64,000 nucleotides of DNA. It comes from CAWGJC01 sp965276665 (GTDB lineage Bacteria > Pseudomonadota > Alphaproteobacteria > Acetobacterales > Acetobacteraceae). Position numbers and translations under genes: made by a program. The notes under the pieces were generated by a model. The model had not been told where the DNA came from. It made no database searches and saw only the letters and a list, made by a program, of their open reading frames with translations. Positions 28,258 through 35,537 of this stretch are shown here, piece after piece (position 1 is the stretch's first letter; each line of letters opens with the position of its first letter). The DNA lies in contig OZ255620.1 of NCBI GenBank assembly GCA_965276665.1, positions 4,588,001 to 4,652,000 on the forward strand. Reading direction: 5' to 3'.

Positions 28258-29760
28258 TCACGCGCGATTTTCGTCTCCGCTGACCGTCGCGGCCTGCCGC
28301 AGGATCAGCGCCCGGGCCGTGTCGAGAACACGGTCGAAGGCCGGCTGGCGATACGCCCAGATCGGATCGGGCGGCGGTGGCGCCATCGTCATCGTCGCAT
28401 TGGCCTCGAACAGCAGCAGGCGCCCGTCCGGTGCGAGGGCGAAATCCACCCCGGCATAATCGAGGCCGAGCGACCTCTCGATCTCGCGCAACGCCGCCAT
28501 CGCCACCGGACCGAGTGCCGCCGGCATGTCGGCCAGGAACCGCGCCTCCTCCGCGCGATGCGCCGGCCGCTCCGCCATCCCCGCCGTGTAGCAATGCACC
28601 TTCCAATCCGGCGAGATCGCCAGGTGCAGGGGAAGCATCTCGCCGCCGATCAGCATCACCCGATATTTCCGGGAGGCGCCGTCGGCGCCGGCGGCATCAA
28701 GCTGCTCGATCGCCATCAGGCGTTCGCCCGGCAGCGCGGCGAGCGCGCCCGCCAGCGCCTCGGCATCCTCGATCCGGCGGAAATGCTGGCCGGTATGGAA
28801 GCCCGGGCTGCGCAGCAGGAAGGGCGGGGGGAATTCCTGCGGCGGCCCGGCAGCGAGCGCCTTGCGGTCGAGGAGCACGATGCGCGGCGCGACCACGCCC
28901 GGCAATCGCCGCAAACGCTCCGTATTGACCGCGCGTGCCGTCGGCGGGATCAGCCGCGGCGCATTGAGCACCGGCGTCCGGACGCGTTCGAGCAGCGCTT
29001 CGGCGGTGGCGATCGCCACGGCGCAGCGGTCCGCATCGCCGATCGCGTTCAGCACGACGTCGTGCTGCGGCAGCCTGGCCGCCGGGTCGAAGAACTCCGC
29101 CACCACCGTGTGCGTGAGGAAGACGCAGTCATCGAGAATACGCGCGGTCGGGATGTTGCCGCCGCAGGCCGAGACGAGCTGGAGCACGGTGACTGGCTTG
29201 CTCTCGCCGCGGTACCGCCCGGTCGAGAGCGCCCGGCCGGCGAAACCCAGCGCCCGATGGCGGGACGCGGCCGCCTCGTCGATCCCGTCGAGCAGATGCG
29301 CCATGCCCTGATGCGCTTCCGCAAGCGTGGGGTCGAGCCGGAGCGCGGTCTCGTACTCCGCACGGGCCTCCTCCATCCGCTCGGCCTGGCGCAGCAGGTT
29401 GGCGCGATTGACCCGGGCTTTCGCGTCCTCCGGATGCGCGGCGACCGCCTGGGCGTAGGTGGTCAGCGCGGCGCCGACATAGCCGGTGGCGGCGAACAGC
29501 GCGCCGAGATTGGCCAGCGCGCCGGCATGGCGCATGTCGCGCGCCAGCACGTCGAGATAGGCCTGCCGCGCGTCCATGCCACGGGCGAGCAGATCCAGTA
29601 GACAGGCGCGCTCGAACAGCATGTCCGTGTCCGCCGGCGCGGCGCGGAGCGCGTGCTCGGCCCGCTGCAGCGCGGCCTCGGTGGCCAGGCGCGGCGCCCA
29701 GCGTGGCGGTTCGATCGACGGCGGCAAGCTCGAATGTCCCTGCGGAATTGGCGGCGGCAT
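28258..29760 (-). CDS. TPR protein with C-terminal ATP-grasp-like domain
   Basis: This 500-residue protein has two parts. Residues about 25-165 are TPR helices (AYLDVLARDMRHAGALANLG, VAAHPEDAKARVNRANLLRQ, AEYETALRLDPTLAEAHQGM). Residues about 195-500 resemble an ATP-grasp enzyme: LLRSPGFHTGQHF and FDALAP-like DYAGVDFALAPDGRLLLFEA with the Glu and NAT of the metal-binding site, near residues 447-470. ATP-grasp enzymes ligate a carboxylate to an amine or thiol; substrate unknown. ATG 29760 shares its A with the stop of the KimA-like gene, so the two proteins are translationally coupled. I recall similar TPR/ATP-grasp proteins in other alphaproteobacteria, all uncharacterised. Confidence 0.8.
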   Translation of the reverse strand: MPPPIPQGHSSLPPSIEPPRWAPRLATEAALQRAEHALRAAPADTDMLFERACLLDLLARGMDARQAYLDVLARDMRHAGALANLGALFAATGYVGAALTTYAQAVAAHPEDAKARVNRANLLRQAERMEEARAEYETALRLDPTLAEAHQGMAHLLDGIDEAAASRHRALGFAGRALSTGRYRGESKPVTVLQLVSACGGNIPTARILDDCVFLTHTVVAEFFDPAARLPQHDVVLNAIGDADRCAVAIATAEALLERVRTPVLNAPRLIPPTARAVNTERLRRLPGVVAPRIVLLDRKALAAGPPQEFPPPFLLRSPGFHTGQHFRRIEDAEALAGALAALPGERLMAIEQLDAAGADGASRKYRVMLIGGEMLPLHLAISPDWKVHCYTAGMAERPAHRAEEARFLADMPAALGPVAMAALREIERSLGLDYAGVDFALAPDGRLLLFEANATMTMAPPPPDPIWAYRQPAFDRVLDTARALILRQAATVSGDENRA

Positions 29761-31802
29761 CAGAGCCCTCGTTCCGTGTTCCGGCGCGGCCGTGCCGGGG
29801 CGACCGGCGGCTCCTCCTCGGCGATCCCTTCCTCCGGTCCCGACGGACGCAGCTGCCAGGGCACCGACATCACGCCGATGCCGGCGCCTCCATGACGCAG
29901 CATCTGCGCGCGCAGCCGCCGCTCGCGATGGGCGTGCATCAGATAGCCCCACCATCGGCCCTCCACGAGTTCCGGCAGCACGATCATCACCGGCCGGTCC
30001 GGGAGATGCTCCCTGCAATATTGGATGCCTTTCAGCAGCGGCGCGACGACGCTGCGGAATTGCGATGGCATGAGCAGCAGGCGCGGGACCGGAAGCCCGG
30101 CGCGGCGCGCGGGCTCCTCGACGAACTCCCGCCATTCCTGGCGCAGCGCCGTCTCCTCGCGATCCGCCTCGGGGCCTTCCATCGTGGTGACGTGGAGTGC
30201 CGTGATGTCGGGGGTGAGACGGAGCGCATACTGGATCGCCTGGCGAGAGAGCCGGTCCCAGCGCTTGATCGGCACCAGGGCGACGGGCGGCACGCGATCG
30301 CGCAGATCGAGCGCGCGCTGCGTGCCGGCGAGCACCTGCCGGTCGATCCCGTCGTAATAGCGCCGCACCAGCTTGAGGAGCAGCAGCGCGCAGGGAATGA
30401 CGATGAGGGTCAGCCAGGCGCCTTCGGTGAATTTGGCGACGAGAATGATGCCGAGCGCGATGCCGGTGGCGACCGCCCCGCCGCCATTGATCGCGAGCTT
30501 CGCCAGATGGCCGAACCGGCGCGGCGCAGGCGCCTCCGCGATCGTCGGCCGGCCCGGCTGCCGGTTCGTCGCCGCCCCGCGCAGCGCGTGCCACCAATGC
30601 GCGGCCATGCCGGATTGCGACATGGTGAAGGAGAGAAACGCGCCGATGGCGAAAAGCGGAATCAGCCGATCGGTGATGCCGCCAAAGGCGATCAGCAGCG
30701 CGCCGGATCCCGCCGCCAGGAACAGGATGCCGATCGAATAGACCAGCCGCCGTCCGGGCAGTGCAAAGGCGCGGGGTAAAAACCCGTCGCGCGCCACCAG
30801 GTGGCACATGCGGGGGAAGCCGACAAAGGAGGTATTGGCTGACAGGCATAGCACCGCGAGCACGCTCGCGATGGTCACGTAATAGAACCAGCCCCGCCCG
30901 TAGACGGCGCCGACCAGTTGCGACAGCACGCTCTGGTAGCCGTCCTTCGCCTGATCCATCGCCATCATGCCATAGACGCGGGCGAGATAGGCGATGCCGA
31001 GCAGCAGCAGGCCGAGGATCACGACGATCGCCGAGAGCGTCCCGTGCGCGTGCTTCACCGGCGGGTCGCGAAACGCGCTCACCCCGTTGCTGACCGCCTC
31101 GACCCCGGTCATCGCGGTGCAGCCGGAGGCAAAGGCGCGTAGCAGCAGCCAGAGTGTCACCGCCTCCGCCGCGTGCGGGATCGCCGGCGTCGCGGCCACC
31201 GCATGCGGGTGTCCGCCGCTGAGCATCGCCTTGGCGACACCCCAGGCGACGACGCAGCCGAGAGAGAGCACGAAGGTGTAGGTCGGCACCGCCCAGGCGA
31301 GGCCGGATTCCCGCGTGCCGCGAAGGTTCATCACCGTGATCAGAACCAGCATGACCAGGCAGAGCGCCAAGGTGTAGGGCTGCAGCGCAGGCAGCGCCGA
31401 GGTGAGCGCGCCGACGCCGGCGGAGATGCCGACGGCGACGTTCAGCATGTAATCGACCATCAGCGCCGCGGCGGCCAGCAGCCCGGCATCGGTGCCGAGA
31501 TTCTCCTTGGCGACGATGTAGGAGCCGCCATTGCTCGGATAGGCCGCGATGGTCTGCCAATACGAGAACCAGAGAATCGCGAGCAGGGCCAGGATGACCC
31601 AGATGAGCGGACCGATAGAGGCGAGACCGGCGGCGCCGGTGCCGGCCAGCACCGTCAGCGCCGCTTCCGGCCCGTAAGAGGCCGATCCGAGCCCGTCCAG
31701 CCCCATCGCCGGAATGCCCTCGAGCACGCCGAGCTTGCGTCCCTCGGCCTCGCGGTTGGCCACCGGACGGCCGATCAGGAGCTTGCTCAGGGAGACGGCC
31801 AT
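29760..31802 (-). CDS. KimA-like permease (KUP/APC superfamily)
   Basis: This 680-residue transporter has an N-terminus like the Bacillus potassium importer KimA: LLIGRPVANREAEGRKLG, then GLDGLGSASYGPEAALTVL, followed by about 12 membrane segments up to residue 480 (for example SNGGSYIVAKENLG, VAVGISAGVGALTSALP, MNLRGTRESGLAW). Residues about 520-680 form a soluble, universal-stress-like C-terminal domain (VPPVALVPIKRWDRLSR, DITALHVTTMEG, MIVLPELVEGRWWGYLMH). Such C-terminal domains bind cyclic di-AMP or nucleotides in relatives. By family it is a proton-coupled K+ or amino-acid importer; K+ is inference from N-terminal likeness. ATG 31802 starts before IGRPVA as in relatives. Confidence 0.85.
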   Translation of the reverse strand: MAVSLSKLLIGRPVANREAEGRKLGVLEGIPAMGLDGLGSASYGPEAALTVLAGTGAAGLASIGPLIWVILALLAILWFSYWQTIAAYPSNGGSYIVAKENLGTDAGLLAAAALMVDYMLNVAVGISAGVGALTSALPALQPYTLALCLVMLVLITVMNLRGTRESGLAWAVPTYTFVLSLGCVVAWGVAKAMLSGGHPHAVAATPAIPHAAEAVTLWLLLRAFASGCTAMTGVEAVSNGVSAFRDPPVKHAHGTLSAIVVILGLLLLGIAYLARVYGMMAMDQAKDGYQSVLSQLVGAVYGRGWFYYVTIASVLAVLCLSANTSFVGFPRMCHLVARDGFLPRAFALPGRRLVYSIGILFLAAGSGALLIAFGGITDRLIPLFAIGAFLSFTMSQSGMAAHWWHALRGAATNRQPGRPTIAEAPAPRRFGHLAKLAINGGGAVATGIALGIILVAKFTEGAWLTLIVIPCALLLLKLVRRYYDGIDRQVLAGTQRALDLRDRVPPVALVPIKRWDRLSRQAIQYALRLTPDITALHVTTMEGPEADREETALRQEWREFVEEPARRAGLPVPRLLLMPSQFRSVVAPLLKGIQYCREHLPDRPVMIVLPELVEGRWWGYLMHAHRERRLRAQMLRHGGAGIGVMSVPWQLRPSGPEEGIAEEEPPVAPARPRRNTERGL

Positions 31803-31944
31803 GCCTGGCTGGTTTCCTCCGCGCGGGCCGTCCCTGCGATCGCGCCGCCTTGCCCATGCGTTAAATGCCGCAATCCGCCCGGCGTTCCCCGGCGTTCCCC
31901 TTGGAAGAAGACCGCCCGCGCCGCTCCGACGACATCGCGGATCG

Positions 31945-31978
31945 CGCAACCGCTTGTTGGTCGCAACCGCTTGTTGGT
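31945..31978. repeat. 17-bp tandem duplication
   Basis: CGCAACCGCTTGTTGGT occurs twice head to tail between the KimA-like gene and tRNA-Cys. A second, 10-bp duplication (GGCGTTCCCC twice) lies at 31881-31900 in the same 247-base gap. Confidence 0.9.
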
Positions 31979-32049
31979 GTGGATGTCGCGCCAGCAACCG
32001 GGGGCGTGGCCCCGTCCACGGACGAACCCTGCACGGGCGAGGGGTTGAA

Positions 32050-32120
32050 AGGTCCGGGCGGGAATCGAACCCACATTCGCGGATTTGCAGTCCGCTGCAT
32101 CACCACTCTGCCACCGGACC
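32050..32120 (-). tRNA. tRNA-Cys (GCA)
   Basis: The minus strand gives acceptor GGTCCGG with CCGGACC, D arm GCAGAGTGGTGATGC, anticodon arm CGGACTGCAAATCCG (anticodon GCA), and T arm GTGGGTTCGATTCCCGC, ending with discriminator T. CCA is not encoded. Confidence 0.95.
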
Positions 32121-32226
32121 GCTGGCTGCGGCCGGTTTATCGCGAGCGCAGCGGGAGCGGTCAAGCCGCGCCTTGGCGTGGGTGGCGGGAGACCCGTATA
32201 AGCGCCGGAGACCAGGAACTCGCCCG

Positions 32227-32922
32227 ATGCAGCAGACGCCGCCTGATTTCGAGGATGCCCGCCGCTTCATGGTGGACGGCCAGATCCGGCCGAACCGCGT
32301 CTATGATCCGCGCCTCCTCGCGGCGCTGCGCAGCCTGCCGCGCGAGCGCTTCCTGCCGCCGGAGCTCGCCAGCATGGCCTATGTGGACCGCGACGTGCCG
32401 GTCGGCGACGGGCGGGTGCTGATGGAGCCGCTGGTGATCGCGCGCCTGGTGCAGCTCGCCCGGCCGCGCGCCGGCGAACGCGCGCTGGTGGTGGCGGCCG
32501 GCGCCGGCTATGGCGCGGCGCTGCTCGCCGCCTGTGGCGCCGAGGTCACGGCGGTCGAGGAAAATCCGGCGCTCGTCGCGCGCGCCCGGGCGCTCCTGCC
32601 GCTCTTCGCGCCGGGGGTGACGCTGGTGCAGGGGCCACTCGTCGAGGCGGGCGCGGCGGGTGGTCCGTGGGACATCGTGCTGATCGAGGGCGCGGTGACG
32701 CGCCTGCCCGGGAGCTTCGCCGGCAGGCTGCGCATGCCCGGCGGCAGGATGGTCACCGTGCTGATCCCCGAGAGGAGCGCCCCGGAAGGCGGCCAGGGAA
32801 TCGGCGTGATGCATGGGGTGGTCGCCGAGACGTCTTCCGCCGGGTTGCGGGCGCGGCTCGAGTTTGACTGCCGCACGGCGGAGCTGCTCTCCTTGCGCCC
32901 GGCGGCCGCGTTCGTCTTCTAG
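32227..32922 (+). CDS. protein-L-isoaspartate O-methyltransferase family protein
   Basis: This 231-residue protein has the PCMT fold: MVDGQIRPNRVYDPRLLAAL, then LPRERFLPPELASMAYVDRD, DGRVLMEPLVIARLVQ, and a SAM motif VVAAGAGYGAALLAACGAEV. The usual motif I is GTGSGY; here it is AAGAGY, a variant common in the alphaproteobacterial copies next to tolC, and methyltransferase activity on isoaspartate should not be taken as proven. It heads the conserved order methyltransferase - tolC - popZ - valS. Confidence 0.88.
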   Translation: MQQTPPDFEDARRFMVDGQIRPNRVYDPRLLAALRSLPRERFLPPELASMAYVDRDVPVGDGRVLMEPLVIARLVQLARPRAGERALVVAAGAGYGAALLAACGAEVTAVEENPALVARARALLPLFAPGVTLVQGPLVEAGAAGGPWDIVLIEGAVTRLPGSFAGRLRMPGGRMVTVLIPERSAPEGGQGIGVMHGVVAETSSAGLRARLEFDCRTAELLSLRPAAAFVF

Positions 32923-33056
32923 AGCGTTTTCACCTTCGGCGGAGTCGGCGCCGGCCTTCGCTCCACCCGGCCCCAACATAAAGTATACTACCGAATACTA
33001 TCGATGAGGGACCGGTTGGCGGGCGAGGCCGGCGCCGACTTAACTGAAAATGCTCT
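32921..33056. repeat. palindromic element with AGAGCNTTTTCA ends
   Basis: The left end AGAGCGTTTTCA and the right end (minus strand) AGAGCATTTTCA match 11 of 12. Inside, GTCGGCGCCGGCC and its reverse complement repeat the outer core of the perfect inverted repeat at 3755-3840, around an AT-richer loop with TATAC. It begins within the methyltransferase stop codon. The remaining 33057-33208 holds a 16-bp tandem duplication (ACGATCTGGCACGTCG at 33115-33130 and 33131-33146). Confidence 0.75.
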
Positions 33057-33208
33057 AGCGGCGACTTTCAGGCCGTCCCGTTTCGCCGACCGCGGGTCGG
33101 TTTCGCCACCCACGACGATCTGGCACGTCGACGATCTGGCACGTCGCGGATGAGTGTGGCACATAGCGGAGGTGACGGGCCGCAATCGCGGCCGCATGGG
33201 AGTTTGTC

Positions 33209-34609
33209 ATGCATCTACGCGCCATGCATCTACGCTGCGGAATTGCTGTCGGTTTCGGCCTGATGCTGATGGGGGGCACGGCCCTCGCCCAGCAGGCGCC
33301 GCGTACGCTGCAGCAAGCCTTCGGGGCGACCTATTCGAGCAATCCGTCCCTGCTGGCCGCGCGCGCGCAGCTGCGCTCGGTGGATGAGGGCGTGCCGCAG
33401 GCGCTCGCCGGCTGGCGCCCGACCATCACGATCGGCGGCACCGCCGGCTACGGCGCCGGAAACGTCATCAACAATTACGTCTCCACGCTGAACAACCGCG
33501 ACATCTACACGGCGCAGGCCACGATCACGCAGCCGATCTATCGCGGCGGCCGGACCCGGTCGCAGACCAACCAAGCGAAGAACTCCGTCTATGCGCAGCG
33601 CGCCTCGCTGATCGCCTCCGAGGAGCAGGTCTTCACCAACACGGTCAGCGCCTATGTCGGGGTGATCGAGGCCCAGCAGTTGCTGGAGCTCAACATCCGC
33701 AATGTCGAGGTGCTGACCCGCCAGCTGCAGGCGACCAATGACCGGTTCCGCGAGGGCGAGATCACGCTGACCGATGTGGCGCAGGCGCAGGCGGCGCTGT
33801 CCGGCGCGGTGGCGCAGCGCGAGACGGCGGAGGGCAATCTCGCGACGGCGCGCGCGACCTATCAGCAGGTGGTCGGCTACGCGCCGGACAACCTCGTCAA
33901 CCCGCAGCCGCTTCGCCTGCCGGTCACCACGGAGACGCAGGCGGCACAGCTCGCGGCGGCCAACAATCCGACGGTGATCTCGGCGCTGTTCACCGACGCC
34001 GCGGCGAAGGACGCGGTGGACGTCGCCTTCTCGGCGCTGGCGCCGCAGGTGAGCATCCAGGCGACCGGCTTCGAGGACTACAACCAAACGATCTTCCGCG
34101 AAGCTGAGAATGGCGGCCAGGTCGTGGCGAGCTTCTCGGTGCCGATCTATCAGGGCGGCGCGGAATACTCCGCCGTCCGCCAGGCGCGGCAGACCGAGCA
34201 GCAGCGGCGCAAGAGCATCGACGATGCGCGGCGCACCGCGGTCCAGCAGGCGGTCAGCGCCTGGCAGACGCTGATCTCGGCGCGCGCGACCGCCGACAGC
34301 ACACGCTCGCAGATCCGCGCCAACGAGGTGGCGCTCGAAGGCGTCGAGCGCGAGGCGATCGTCGGCAGCCGCACCACGCTCGACGTGCTGAACGCGCAGC
34401 AGGCGCTGCTCACCTCGCAGGTGACGCTGGTGCAGAACCTCGCCGCCGTGGTGACCGGCTCGTACAGCGTCGCCCAGGCGATCGGCCGGCTCACCGCGCG
34501 TGATCTCACGCTCAACGTGCCGCTCTACGACGAGACCGCCTACTACAACGCGGTGCGCGACCGGCTCTGGGGCACCGGCGACTACGCGACCGGCCAGCCC
34601 GGCCGGTAG
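33209..34609 (+). CDS. tolC: TolC family outer-membrane protein
   Basis: This 466-residue protein has a signal peptide (hydrophobic run GIAVGFGLMLMGGTALA, cleavage after ALA near residue 27) and two outer-membrane efflux repeats with the TolC pattern: LQQAFGATYSSNPSLLAARA, GGRTRSQTNQAKNSVYAQRA, REGEITLTDVAQAQAALSGA, and in the second half QARQTEQQRRKSIDDARR and VGSRTTLDVLNAQQALLTSQ. It forms trimeric exit ducts for type I secretion or RND efflux. GGAG at 33197-33200 supports ATG 33209, but a 15-base duplication supplies a second ATG at 33224 with an almost identical context. It lies upstream of popZ by four bases. Confidence 0.92.
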   Translation: MHLRAMHLRCGIAVGFGLMLMGGTALAQQAPRTLQQAFGATYSSNPSLLAARAQLRSVDEGVPQALAGWRPTITIGGTAGYGAGNVINNYVSTLNNRDIYTAQATITQPIYRGGRTRSQTNQAKNSVYAQRASLIASEEQVFTNTVSAYVGVIEAQQLLELNIRNVEVLTRQLQATNDRFREGEITLTDVAQAQAALSGAVAQRETAEGNLATARATYQQVVGYAPDNLVNPQPLRLPVTTETQAAQLAAANNPTVISALFTDAAAKDAVDVAFSALAPQVSIQATGFEDYNQTIFREAENGGQVVASFSVPIYQGGAEYSAVRQARQTEQQRRKSIDDARRTAVQQAVSAWQTLISARATADSTRSQIRANEVALEGVEREAIVGSRTTLDVLNAQQALLTSQVTLVQNLAAVVTGSYSVAQAIGRLTARDLTLNVPLYDETAYYNAVRDRLWGTGDYATGQPGR

Positions 34610-34613
34610 GCGG

Positions 34614-35294
34614 ATGGCGCAGCCGCCAAAGCCCGAAGTGGGCGCTGATCCCTCGATGGAGGATATCCTCGCCTCCATCCGTCGCATCCTAAGCGAAGAC
34701 GAGGCGCCGGAGGCGAAACCAACTTCGTCGACGGCCGCGACCCCGCCGGGCGTGCTCATGCTCGACCCGTCGATGATGGTGCCGGAGGGGGTGGTGCCGG
34801 AGGGGGTGGTGCCAGAGGGGATAGTTTCGGAGGGCGAAGCGACGCCGGTCGGCGCGTTGGAGACGCCCGAGCGTCATGCCGAGGCGGACCGCGAACCGCA
34901 CCAGACGAAGGACGAGATGATCGACAAGGCGATGAACGAGCCGGCGTCCGACCCAAAGCACCAAGAACCGCCGCATCTGGAACCGGCGAGCCCGGCACCG
35001 GCGGCGCGGTCCGAGGCCGGCGCGCGGGACCAGCCCCATTTCGCCGAGCCAACGTCCTCCCTGGTGGCGCCCGAGGCGGCGGCCGCGGCGGCGAGCTCGG
35101 TCGGTGCGCTGCTCCGTTCGCTGGCCACCGAGCGCGGCGTCACCGTGAGCCGCGGCGGCCCTTCGCTCGAGGACATCGTCCGCGAGGAGCTGCGGCCGCT
35201 GCTCAAGGAGTGGCTCGACAGCCATCTTCCGCCTTTGGTCGAGCGGCTGGTGCGCGCCGAGATCGAGCGGGTGGTCGGCCGCGCCGCTCCCTGA
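34614..35294 (+). CDS. popZ: polar organizing protein PopZ-like
   Basis: This 226-residue protein has the two conserved ends of the PopZ/DUF2497 family: MEDILASIRRILSEDE near residue 16 and the C-terminal helices LEDIVREELRPLLKEWLDSH and PPLVERLVRAEIERVVGRA. The middle is acidic and Pro-rich. PopZ forms a polar matrix that holds the chromosome origin and signalling proteins in alphaproteobacteria. Residues near 57-71 hold three copies of a VPEGV-type pentapeptide from a 15-bp in-frame tandem repeat, so the linker length may vary. It lies between tolC (4-base gap) and valS. Confidence 0.92.
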   Translation: MAQPPKPEVGADPSMEDILASIRRILSEDEAPEAKPTSSTAATPPGVLMLDPSMMVPEGVVPEGVVPEGIVSEGEATPVGALETPERHAEADREPHQTKDEMIDKAMNEPASDPKHQEPPHLEPASPAPAARSEAGARDQPHFAEPTSSLVAPEAAAAAASSVGALLRSLATERGVTVSRGGPSLEDIVREELRPLLKEWLDSHLPPLVERLVRAEIERVVGRAAP

Positions 35295-35405
35295 GAACCT
35301 GTTCGTAAACGCGCTCTGGTGGCCATCTGACGCGCTTTTCCTGTGCTCCGGTGCTCGGAAAATCACGCCATATGACTCACCAGACCCCGTTTCCAAACAG
35401 GTTCT
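35294..35405. repeat. imperfect long inverted repeat, MITE-like
   Basis: The left arm starts AGAACCTGTTCGTAAACG and the right arm on the minus strand starts AGAACCTGTTTGGAAACG; pairing continues imperfectly for about 55 bases on each side, almost to the centre. It begins at the last base of the popZ stop. No gene is inside. It directly abuts palindromic repeat copy C. Confidence 0.8.
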
Positions 35406-35452
35406 AAGGGCGACTGCCCTTAGCGGGGTCCAGGGGCAGAGCCCCTGGCCTT
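35406..35452. repeat. palindromic repeat element, copy C (half)
   Basis: AAGGGCGACTGCCCTTAGCG followed by GGGTCCAGGGGCAGAGCCCC is the mirrored half-end of the palindromic repeat family, lying 85 bases before the valS start. Confidence 0.82.
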
Positions 35453-35537
35453 GAGTCGGAAAACCGCTTTGGTCGCCCGACCGGCAGATCTGCCCGCGCG
35501 CTTCACGGCGACCGGCAAATCGTCTTATGACGGTTGG

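Noticed and set aside
32227..32922. Naming the methyltransferase pcm
   Set aside because: Motif I is altered (AAGAGY) and this branch next to tolC is not shown to repair isoaspartate.
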